Below, piece after piece: positions 44,405 through 51,862 of a stretch of 64,000 nt of DNA (position 1 is the first letter of the stretch; each line of letters starts with the position of its first letter). The DNA comes from Bifidobacterium asteroides (lineage in GTDB: Bacteria; Actinomycetota; Actinomycetes; Actinomycetales; Bifidobacteriaceae), in assembly GCF_003202695.1 (NCBI RefSeq), contig NZ_QGLL01000001.1, positions 434,001-498,000 on the forward strand, in the 5' to 3' direction. A program made the position numbers and the translations under genes. The notes beneath the pieces are model-generated. The model searched no databases. It was not told where the DNA came from and saw only the letters and a list, made by a program, of their open reading frames with translations.

Positions 44405-45701
44405 ATCCCCCTTCCTGCGCCTGTTCACCTACCCGGGCGCCGCTGGTTTCTGCCTTTCGGCCGTTCTGGCCCGCCTGCCCCTGGGCATGATGGGTCTGGG
44501 CATTGTGCTGGCCTTGAACAACATCTATGACAACTGGACCTCGGCCGGTCTGATGAGTGCCGTCTACACGCTCTGCGCGGCCCTGGTCACCCCCTTCTAC
44601 GCCCGTCTGTTCGACCGGTTCGGCCAGCGCCGGGTTGGGGTGACCGCCCTGATCGTGCAGGCTCTGGCCATTCTGGGGTTCGCCATAGGGGCCATGCGCC
44701 GGGTTCCCCTGGGAGTGCTTTTCGTCTTGGCGGCCCTGATGGGTCTGACCCAGTTCGCCTTCGGAGCACTGGTGCGCACCCGCTGGGCCTGGGTGCTGCG
44801 CGATGACAAGACCAATCTGCTCAACACGGCCTACGCCCTGGAGTCGGGACTGGACGAGTGCGTCTTCATCCTGGGACCCATCCTCTCCGCCTACCTGGCC
44901 ACCTCGGTCAGCCCGGTCTCCCAGCTCTACCTGCCCGCCCTGGCTCTGCTGGTCGGCGGACTGGCCTTCTTTGCCATGCGTTCCACCGAGCCTCCGGCCG
45001 TCGTTCGCATGGAGGCCGTTGACCAGTCGGCAGCGGATCATTCCCCGGTGGATGCCCACGGAACCGTTCTGCCAAGCGAAACCGACGGCCTCCGGGGCTC
45101 TCGCTCGGCTCTGGTCTACCCGGGCATCCTCCTGCTGGTCGTGATTTTCGTCATCTTCAACATGAGCTTTTCGGCTGTTGACGTCTCGGTGACCGCCCTG
45201 ACCAAGTCCATGGGCCGCGAGGGTGCTGTGGGCCTGCAGCTGGCCCTGTTCGCCTTGGGCTCCCTGTGCGGGGCGCTGATCTTCGGCTCGGTCAGGCTCA
45301 AAGGATCCCGCTGGCGCTATCTGACGACCTTCCTGGTGCTGCTGACCCTGGGCTACGTGGTCTTCCGCCTGGTCATGGACAGCTTGGTCCTGCTGGGCCT
45401 GGCCGAGGTGCTGACCGGCCTGTGCGTCTCCCCGATCTTTGCTACCGGCAACCTGATTGTGCGCGAGAACGTGGATGCCCGTGCCCTGACCGAGGGGCTC
45501 TCCTGGCTGTCCACCGGCGGATCCATCGGCACCTCCCTGGGATCCACCCTGGCCGGAGTCGCCTTGGATCAGTTCGGGCCTCACGGCGGCATGACCATCC
45601 CGGCGGTGGTCACCTGCTGCGCTGTCCCTCTGGCCCTGCTGGGCTGGGCCAGGAGCCGCAGAAGGGGTATGGTCGTGGAAAAGGGCGAAAATACGCAGTG
45701 A
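44391..45701 (+). CDS. Major facilitator superfamily transporter
   Basis: A 436-residue integral membrane protein with about 12 hydrophobic helices in two halves separated by a polar loop (about 200-230). The MFS A-motif-like stretch YARLFDRFGQRRVG follows helix 2. It resembles drug/solute efflux MFS members of actinobacteria; substrate unknown. AAGGA lies eight bases before the ATG at 44391. It overlaps the acetyltransferase gene and lies 27 bp before dapB. Confidence 0.88.
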   Translation: MAAAKSPFLRLFTYPGAAGFCLSAVLARLPLGMMGLGIVLALNNIYDNWTSAGLMSAVYTLCAALVTPFYARLFDRFGQRRVGVTALIVQALAILGFAIGAMRRVPLGVLFVLAALMGLTQFAFGALVRTRWAWVLRDDKTNLLNTAYALESGLDECVFILGPILSAYLATSVSPVSQLYLPALALLVGGLAFFAMRSTEPPAVVRMEAVDQSAADHSPVDAHGTVLPSETDGLRGSRSALVYPGILLLVVIFVIFNMSFSAVDVSVTALTKSMGREGAVGLQLALFALGSLCGALIFGSVRLKGSRWRYLTTFLVLLTLGYVVFRLVMDSLVLLGLAEVLTGLCVSPIFATGNLIVRENVDARALTEGLSWLSTGGSIGTSLGSTLAGVALDQFGPHGGMTIPAVVTCCAVPLALLGWARSRRRGMVVEKGENTQ

Positions 45702-45728
45702 AATGAACAGCCAAGAAGGAGGCAGCCG

Positions 45729-46466
45729 ATGATCCGCGTATCGGTGCTGGGCGCAGGCGGTCGCATGGGAACCGAGGTGGTGCGTGCTCTGAAGGACGCG
45801 CCGGATATGCAGACGGCTCTGCTGCTGGGGCCGGATGATGATCCGGCTGCCATCAATCCGAGCAATACGGATGTGGCGGTCGACTTCACCAGACCCGATG
45901 CCGTCCTGGGCAACACCTTGACCCTGATAGGGCAGGGGGTCCACACCGTCATCGGCACCACTGGCTGGACCAAGGAGCGTCTGGACCAGGTCAGGCAGGC
46001 CCTTGCTGAGCATCCCGGAGTCAGCGTCTTCATCGCTCCCAACTTCGCCATCTCCGCAGTGCTGGCCGACCGGTTCGCAGCTATGGCTGCCCGCTACTTC
46101 GAGTCGGCCGAGGTGGTTGAGCTGCATCATCCCGACAAGGTTGACGCCCCCTCCGGCACGGCTCTGGGTACTGCTTCCGCTATTGCCAAGGCTCGCCGTC
46201 AGGCTGGCATGGGCCCCATGCCCGACGCGACCCAACAGCCTGATCCTTCCCGGGGCCGGGTGGTTGACGGTGTTCATGTCCATGCCGTCCGCCTGCGCGG
46301 GCTCAATGCTCATGAGGAGATTCTCATGGGCAACCCTGGTGAGCAGCTGACCATCCGCGCGGACAGCTTCGAACGTGTCTCATTCATGCCTGGAGTCCTC
46401 CTGGCTGTACGCCGAGCCGGTAGCATCCCCGGCCTGAGCGTCGGCCTGGACCGCTACTTGTTCTGA
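45729..46466 (+). CDS. dapB: 4-hydroxy-tetrahydrodipicolinate reductase
   Basis: DapB, 245 residues, reduces hydroxytetrahydrodipicolinate in the lysine/diaminopimelate pathway. The Rossmann loop VLGAGGRMGTEV starts the protein and the catalytic signature VELHHPDKVDAPSGTAL (His-His and Lys) lies near residue 135. AAGAAGGAGG precedes the ATG. It is followed 40 bp later by dapA; both feed cell-wall and lysine synthesis. Confidence 0.97.
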   Translation: MIRVSVLGAGGRMGTEVVRALKDAPDMQTALLLGPDDDPAAINPSNTDVAVDFTRPDAVLGNTLTLIGQGVHTVIGTTGWTKERLDQVRQALAEHPGVSVFIAPNFAISAVLADRFAAMAARYFESAEVVELHHPDKVDAPSGTALGTASAIAKARRQAGMGPMPDATQQPDPSRGRVVDGVHVHAVRLRGLNAHEEILMGNPGEQLTIRADSFERVSFMPGVLLAVRRAGSIPGLSVGLDRYLF

Positions 46467-46506
46467 TATCCGCAGGATCGTCCCCATATGGAAGGAGCGT
46501 GAAGAT

Positions 46507-47412
46507 ATGACTGAGACTGGTGCCCATCTGCTTCCCCCTGCCCCGTTTGGACGGGTGATCCCCGCCATGATCACGCCTATGAATAAAGACGGATCCGTGA
46601 ATTACGGGGCAGCCGCCGATCTGGCCCGCACCTTGGTGGCTGATGGGGCCGACGGCATCCTGGTCAACGGCACGACAGGCGAGTCTCCCGTCACCCACAT
46701 GGAGGAAAAGGCCAATCTGGTCAGGGCCGTCAAAGATGCCGTCGACGTGCCGGTCATTTCGGGTGCAGGCTCCAATGACACGGCGCACACGGTACGCATG
46801 GTGGAGATGACCCAGGAGGCGGGGGCCGATGCTCTGCTGGTGGTCATGCCCTACTATTCGCGGCCCTCCCAGGATGGGGTAGTGGCCCACTTCCGTTCGG
46901 TCTGCCAGTCGGCTCAGCGGCCGATCATTCTCTACGATGTGCCTGGACGGACCGGACTGCACGTGGAACTGGATACCTACCGGAGGCTGGCCGAGCTGGA
47001 CGGAATAACAGCCGTCAAGGATGCCACAGGCGACCTGGCCTCCATGCCTCGCAAGCGCCAGGAGACCGGCCTGACCTGGTATTCAGGCGACGACAGCCTC
47101 TATATGCCCTTCCTGGCCTTGGGTGCTGTCGGCGTCATATCGGTTATCGCCCATGTAGCCTCCGGACCTATGAAGCGCCTGGCCGATGAATTCGATGCCG
47201 GCGACCTGGATGGCGCAAGGGATTTGGCTGCACGTCTGGACCCGCTGGTCCAGGCTCTCAATGGCCAGGGTCAGCAGGCTGTCATGGCCAAGGCTGCTCT
47301 GAAGGCGGTCGGCAGATTGGACCAGACCGCCATGAGGCTGCCCAATCTGGGTCCCGATGAGGATCAGGTGGCTCTTGCCCGAAAGGGCATGAAGGCTGCC
47401 GGACTGATCTGA
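46507..47412 (+). CDS. dapA: 4-hydroxy-tetrahydrodipicolinate synthase
   Basis: DapA, 301 residues, a class I aldolase that condenses pyruvate with aspartate semialdehyde. Motifs: GTTGESPVTHMEEK, VVMPYYSRPSQDG, ILYDVPGRTG with Tyr143, and the Schiff-base Lys171 in ITAVKDATGD. GGAAGGAGCG precedes the ATG. Its stop is in the same frame as the RNase J remnant that follows. Confidence 0.97.
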   Translation: MTETGAHLLPPAPFGRVIPAMITPMNKDGSVNYGAAADLARTLVADGADGILVNGTTGESPVTHMEEKANLVRAVKDAVDVPVISGAGSNDTAHTVRMVEMTQEAGADALLVVMPYYSRPSQDGVVAHFRSVCQSAQRPIILYDVPGRTGLHVELDTYRRLAELDGITAVKDATGDLASMPRKRQETGLTWYSGDDSLYMPFLALGAVGVISVIAHVASGPMKRLADEFDAGDLDGARDLAARLDPLVQALNGQGQQAVMAKAALKAVGRLDQTAMRLPNLGPDEDQVALARKGMKAAGLI

Positions 47413-47901
47413 ATTACTCCTGAAAGCAGCGTCGCTATCGCCTGTGGTAAGGGTACTCAGGCTGAGCAGCGTCTGGTGGCTCCTCCGAAGTATCGTAAGG
47501 GTTCCATGCGTATTGTCCCGCTGGGGGGTCTGGGTGAGATTGGCCGCAATATGAATGTGATCGAGTATAACGGTCATATTCTGCTGATTGACTGCGGCGT
47601 GCTGTTTCCGGAGGAGGAGCAGCCGGGCGTGGATCTGATTCTGCCTGACTTCAGCTATATCAAGGATAAGCTGGATCGGGTGGATGCTCTGGTGCTGACT
47701 CATGGGCATGAGGATCATATCGGCGGGGTGCCTTATCTGCTGAGGCTGCGTCCGGATATTCCTTTGATCGGCTCGAAGCTGACTCTGGGGTTTGTTGATG
47801 CCAAGTGCGAGGAGCATCATCTTAAGCCCAGGGAGGTGGAGGTCAAGGGCCGCGACAAGCTCAAGGTGGGCCCCTTCAGCCTGGAGTTCGTGGCCGTCAA
47901 C
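47413..47901 (+). pseudogene. rnj: RNase J fragment, truncated at both ends
   Basis: About 142 codons are clearly the N-terminal beta-lactamase part of ribonuclease J: SMRIVPLGGLGEIGRNMNV, LFPEEEQPGVDLILPDFSYI (part), metal motif LTHGHEDHIGG and GPFSLEFVAVN. Intact RNase J has about 560-620 residues. Homology stops abruptly after VAVN, where a normal copy would continue with a second metal histidine (NHSIPDA). Upstream, the frame runs back into the dapA stop with no ATG or ribosome site, although family-like residues (GTQAEQRLVAPPKYRKG) are visible. Later metal ligands and the beta-CASP domain are missing, so it cannot be active. The frame continues to 48267 only because it reads antisense through the next pseudogene. 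Confidence 0.88.
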
Positions 47902-48810
47902 CGGCATCGGTCTCCTGCAGGACGCTGGACGACGGTCCGCTGCCCGCATCGGTCACGGCTCTTCCGGACCTGGCGCCGTCTCGATCAGGCAAAACAAAGA
48001 GCCCCAGCGCCAGTGCGGCCAAGGCCGCTGCCAAGAGCACCGCTTCCGCCAGCATGGCCGGGCGCACCCTGCTGCTCACGCTGGTCGCGTCTGCATCCTG
48101 GCCCGCCGTTGCGCCACTGCCAGCCCAAGCCGGTCTTCTGCCTGATCCGCCATGCAGATTCCGGCTTGCGGAAAGGTCTGCCGCTGCCCCGATTGGCCAT
48201 GTTCTCCCTGAGGCTGTCCAAACTTGAATTGATGCCTGAATCGTCTTCTCGACCCCCTCTCCGATGAAGGGCATCGTATGGCCATACGTGTCTCCTCGCA
48301 GTCTCGGCATGGCCCGGCCGAAGTCGAGAGCGGTATAGTAGCGGCCACCCCTGTCTCTTGCCATAGCCTTGTCAAGGATTTGTTTGAATTCCAACGAAGC
48401 CTCGCCCTGGCGCAGGCGTTGAAGTTCGCGATGCATGATGGCTTTGGGCCAGCTGGTCCTCGTTCGCTACCCGGTATCCATGTTCGGAGGTGGGCCGCCC
48501 GGTCAACTTGCCGAAGAGGGAGCGGCCCAGGGAGTATATCGCTTGCCTCTTATCCTCCGGAACGGCAGGCCAGGATCTCGGGCGCAGTCCAGAAGATCGA
48601 GAGCCCGGCCAGGAAGTTGGCCTCACTCAAGAAGAGCTCATGGGCATCATGGCCGTAGGCGCTTGCCCTGACGGCCACCCGGCGTGAAGGGGCCTCCTGC
48701 CCGTGCAGGTAGACGGATGATGTGGCTCCTCTGCGCAAAATGCGGACATGCCGATAACCCGGCAGATGTGGTACCGATACAGGCGCGGGCTCCCGAAGGC
48801 AGTCGTGCCA
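47897..48810 (-). pseudogene. Decayed Ser/Thr kinase gene related to pkb2
   Basis: Three minus-strand pieces in three different frames match the kinase at 33168-34724 in order. First (stop at 48550): LPGYRHVRILRRGATSSVYL, VAVRASAY and FLSEANFLAGLS, then a jump to FWTAPEILACRSGG. Second (about 48440-48560): QAIYSLGRSLFGKLTGRP. Third (47897-48436): DKAMARDRGGRYYTALDFG, YGHTMPFIGEGV and a membrane helix (AEAVLLAAALAALALGLFV). The catalytic Lys is Arg, and the whole HRD-to-DFG section has been deleted at the LAGLS/FWTAPE junction. There are at least two frameshifts. No start codon is clear. Its tail meets the RNase J fragment at 47901. Confidence 0.85.
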
Positions 48811-48963
48811 TAAAACTAATATATTTGCAATTTTGTGGATTCGGCAGCTCGCTTGAATAGACGAAATTCCCAGTCTGTGATAAGCTTTTCTTGTTGTTGG
48901 TTGAGGCAGCTGATTGTTTTTGCGGGTTCATATCAGCTAATTCGTCCTATGAGAGGAAATGTT

Positions 48964-49257
48964 ATGGCAAATGTATCGGTTACTTATGGTGATTTGGACG
49001 GCGCTGTCAGCGATCTGAAGAATGGGCACGATACCCTCGTCTCCGAATTGAATGCCTTGAAGAGCAAGATTGATGCCCTTGTCGCAAGCGGGTTCGTGAC
49101 GGACCGTGCCTCCGGCGCTTTCCAGCAGTCTTATGAGGAATTCACCAAAGGAGCCACGCAGACCGTCGATGGTCTGGACGGTATGGAGAACTTCCTGAAC
49201 AAGACCAAGCAGTCACTGTCTGATCTGGATAGCCAGCTGGCCAGTTCTTTGCAGTAG
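48964..49257 (+). CDS. WXG100 (EsxA-like) protein of a type VII secretion system
   Basis: A 97-residue helical hairpin protein of the WXG100 family. Helix 1 is VTYGDLDGAVSDLKNGHDT, the turn reads SGFVTDRASGAFQQSYEEF instead of a literal WxG, and helix 2 is LDGMENFLNKTKQSLSDLD. Proteins of this length and pattern are exported T7SS substrates that form dimers. AGAGGA lies six bases before the ATG. The 150 bases upstream are A/T-rich and probably hold the promoter, but no box is convincing. First gene of the T7SS locus, separated from the kinase by 427 bases. Confidence 0.86.
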   Translation: MANVSVTYGDLDGAVSDLKNGHDTLVSELNALKSKIDALVASGFVTDRASGAFQQSYEEFTKGATQTVDGLDGMENFLNKTKQSLSDLDSQLASSLQ

Positions 49258-49684
49258 GTTTTCTGTCTGCGAGGGAAATATGTGCCTTAGACGTCTGCGG
49301 CATGGTTGCTCAAGACGTGTATAGGTGCACTTTGACCATCTTGTCTTTAAGGCACGCCATCGCAGGCAATGGAGCTGTTTAGGCTCATTGCGGCTCCTTC
49401 TGGTCAGCGATGATCAGAAGGAACCGCAACTGTCTCTCTCCAGTGGCTCGTTGTAGTGCTATGAGAATCGGCCTGTCGGATGTGTACTTGCCAGCGGAAT
49501 AAACGAGCCTGGATTGCCGGACTGCGATGTTCGCATGCGAGCCTTCTCCGCAGGAATCAGAAACCTTGTTGAGGATTGGAGTGGGGCTTGATTCCGCATT
49601 GATGTCGGAATCGGGACTGTGGCTGATCCCTGAACATGCGGTTTCTTTAACGAAGTCGATCAATGGCTCAAACTGGAGAGAGAT
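49258..49684. other. Gene-poor structured interval between WXG100 gene and kinase
   Basis: This 427-base stretch has no gene I can support. It holds two inverted repeats: GTGCCTTAGAC at 49282-49292 with GTCTTTAAGGCAC at 49343-49355 enclosing 50 bases, and a 17-bp stem at 49390-49427. A 92-codon minus-strand frame (49385-49663, MIDFVKETACSGISHS) has no ribosome site and ends inside the second hairpin; it may be a remnant but is unproven. Confidence 0.5.
49390..49427. repeat. 17-bp imperfect hairpin with GCGA loop
   Basis: Arms at 49390-49406 and 49411-49427 pair along 17 positions with one G-U pair and one mismatch on either strand, closed by GCGA, a GNRA tetraloop. No U-run follows on either strand, so it is not an ordinary terminator. 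Confidence 0.7.
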
Positions 49685-51418
49685 GTGGTTGCTGAGAATA
49701 CGGTAATCGGCGGGCGGTATCGTATCTTGACGCAGATAGGCAAGGGTGGAATGTCCACTGTCTATCTTGCACTGGATACATCATTGAACAAGCAATGGGC
49801 CGTTAAGGAGATCAGACAGGTAACCGATCCCGTCAAGCGGGACATGATCATCAAGAGCATCACCGTTGAAGCCAATATGATCAAGCGCTTGGACCATCCG
49901 TCTATCCCTCGGATTGTTGATCTGATCGATGACCATGGCACGCTGTATGTCGTCATGGACTATGTGGAGGGCCGGACGCTCGCGGATATCCTGAAAAACG
50001 AGGGGCCGCAGCCTGAAGACCGTGTAGTCGATTGGGGTATCCAGCTATGTGACGCGCTTCACTACCTGCACAGTCGGAAGCCCCCGATCATTTACCGGGA
50101 CATGAAGCCATCGAACGTGATGGTGACCCCAAGCGGAGCCATCAAACTGATAGATTTTGGCATTGCCATTGAAATGGGAGCGGATGATGACCGGTCCTCA
50201 CTGATCGGGGACGACAGGCAGCTGGGCACGCAAGGTTACGGTGCTCCCGAGCAATTCAGCGAAACAGGTCGCGTGGATCAGCGTACCGACATTTTTGCTT
50301 TGGGCGCGACACTATACAACCTGCTGACAGGCGTGCGCCCGCGTTCCGGAGCATTCAAACCAATCCGGGACATCGTTCCCTCCTTGTCTGCTGGCCTTGA
50401 AGAGATCATATCCGTCGCGACGCAGACCAACCCTGAAGCAAGATTCCAGAACTGTGCTCAGATGGCTTATGCATTGAGACATTACCGGGAGATTGATGAG
50501 GTTCATCGTCAAGCGCTCACCAAAAAATGGCGTGCGTTCCTTGCTGTCATAATCGCTTCAGCGGTCTGTTTTGCGCTTTCGGCATGTTCGCTGGGCATGG
50601 CGTATAGAACGCGCAATGGCGACTTCAGCTATTGGATGGACCAAGCCGCTCAGACAACGGTCAGCGCTAGAGCCGAAAACGACTTTGTCCATGCCGCCTC
50701 CATCAAACCGGACTCTGTCGACCCGTATATCGGGTTGATCAGTTTGTATAAGGCAGACGGTGCATTCGATCCACAAGAGGAGCATACATTCAATGCTGTG
50801 ATCACCGAGCACAGCAATTCCCTGCGTAAGCATTCCGAGGACTGGTCGAGGCTGTGTTTTGAAACAGGAAAGCTGTATTGGTACTACTTCAAGGTGCCTG
50901 AAGACGTCAGAACAGCCTCAGGCTCCTCTATGACGGATCAGGAATCAATGAGGATGGAACGCATAAGGGCGGCCTCTCCCTGGATGCACGAGGCGGCCAA
51001 GAACAAGGACTACAAGAAGGCAGAACTCGCGGATATCTACGCAGGCATAGCGGATTTCAACACGCAAATCGTCCCACTCATCAATGAGGGATCGGATGCC
51101 GGCAGATACAAGCCGTATGCAAGGCGCTTGCAACGATTGCTGGATGCTTCCCGCCAGGAAAGCAATGATGTTATTCGGTTGGAAGCCGCCAATCTGACGC
51201 TGGACGCCTTGCAGATCTTTCCAAGGAAGTTCAGGGCGGATGGCGTTGGCAAGGATCAGATGAACGTCTTGGCGGATCGGTCTGTATCCTTGGCTGCCTC
51301 GGTAACCCCTACAACTGCCTTGCTTGATGAGAGAAAAAACGAGGCCAATGAATCCTCAAAACAGGTTCGCGCCGCTATAGACAACGCCTTTGTGGATATC
51401 AAGGGGGATAAGCAATGA
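49685..51418 (+). CDS. Transmembrane Ser/Thr kinase of the T7SS locus
   Basis: Kinase of 577 residues with all key residues: glycine loop IGKGGMSTVYLA, Lys41, Glu62, YRDMKPSNVM (Asp139, Asn144), DFG (Asp157) and the GTQGYGAPEQF activation end. A membrane helix lies at about 285-305, followed by 270 extracytoplasmic residues that look wholly helical and possibly TPR-like (VDPYIGLISLYKADG). It starts with GTG at 49685 after GGAGAGAG and overlaps the next gene by 4 bp. Kinase-TM-helical outer domain is the topology of firmicute EssB/YukC, whose kinase fold is inactive; here it appears active. It is not a close relative of pkb2. Confidence 0.85.
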   Translation: MVAENTVIGGRYRILTQIGKGGMSTVYLALDTSLNKQWAVKEIRQVTDPVKRDMIIKSITVEANMIKRLDHPSIPRIVDLIDDHGTLYVVMDYVEGRTLADILKNEGPQPEDRVVDWGIQLCDALHYLHSRKPPIIYRDMKPSNVMVTPSGAIKLIDFGIAIEMGADDDRSSLIGDDRQLGTQGYGAPEQFSETGRVDQRTDIFALGATLYNLLTGVRPRSGAFKPIRDIVPSLSAGLEEIISVATQTNPEARFQNCAQMAYALRHYREIDEVHRQALTKKWRAFLAVIIASAVCFALSACSLGMAYRTRNGDFSYWMDQAAQTTVSARAENDFVHAASIKPDSVDPYIGLISLYKADGAFDPQEEHTFNAVITEHSNSLRKHSEDWSRLCFETGKLYWYYFKVPEDVRTASGSSMTDQESMRMERIRAASPWMHEAAKNKDYKKAELADIYAGIADFNTQIVPLINEGSDAGRYKPYARRLQRLLDASRQESNDVIRLEAANLTLDALQIFPRKFRADGVGKDQMNVLADRSVSLAASVTPTTALLDERKNEANESSKQVRAAIDNAFVDIKGDKQ

Positions 51419-51858
51419 ACGCCTGGTCCTGGAGAATGCTGGCTTTGGTATTTCTGGCGGTTGCCCTGGTTCTGGCGGTTGCCGCGATTGTGCTTTATAG
51501 GGTCCTGCATATACGCCAGGTGCGGGATGCCCTCACTGGCCGCAGCGAGGCTGCCGAAATTGAACGGATGCGCACAGCCAGGGCGGGTACATGGGCAATG
51601 GTCGGCTCACAACAGCAGACTGGCGATCTGGGTTTCAACCCGGGAATCGGGAACAGTCAGGATTTCGCCTCCTCCCAGCAGCATCCGGTGGAATTCGTGG
51701 TGCATTCGACCGATGCATCATCGGAATCCGGGCAAATGAGCGCGCAATCATCAGGGGTTGATGATGACGAGCAGCAGACTTCTCTGATTGGCCATGGGCA
51801 TGCCGAAACCAGCGCTCGCGATGATGAGGCCCAAACCACGCTTGCAGAAAGGTCTTGA
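51415..51858 (+). CDS. Small single-pass membrane protein in T7SS locus
   Basis: Not a family I recognise. Of 147 residues, a hydrophobic helix at about 5-30 (MLALVFLAVALVLAVAAIV) is followed by a basic stretch and a polar C-terminal region rich in Ser, Gln and Asp. The tail (DDDEQQTSLIGH, DDEAQTTLAERS) contains two similar acidic-Thr/Ser segments that could be phosphorylated and recognised by the FHA protein, which is inference. By size and topology it could fill the EssA position. ATGA overlap with the kinase and a 4-bp gap to the next gene show one operon. Confidence 0.75.
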   Translation: MNAWSWRMLALVFLAVALVLAVAAIVLYRVLHIRQVRDALTGRSEAAEIERMRTARAGTWAMVGSQQQTGDLGFNPGIGNSQDFASSQQHPVEFVVHSTDASSESGQMSAQSSGVDDDEQQTSLIGHGHAETSARDDEAQTTLAERS

Positions 51859-51862
51859 CACG

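Noticed and set aside
44343-46313. A 656-codon frame opposite the MFS gene and dapB
   Set aside because: Gln/His/Gly-rich shadow translation of two clear genes on the other strand.
47476-48267. A single 263-codon gene starting with RNase J sequence
   Set aside because: Only the first 142 codons are RNase J-like; the rest reads antisense through the kinase pseudogene.
49390-49427. Hairpin as a rho-independent terminator
   Set aside because: Neither strand has a U-tract after the stem.
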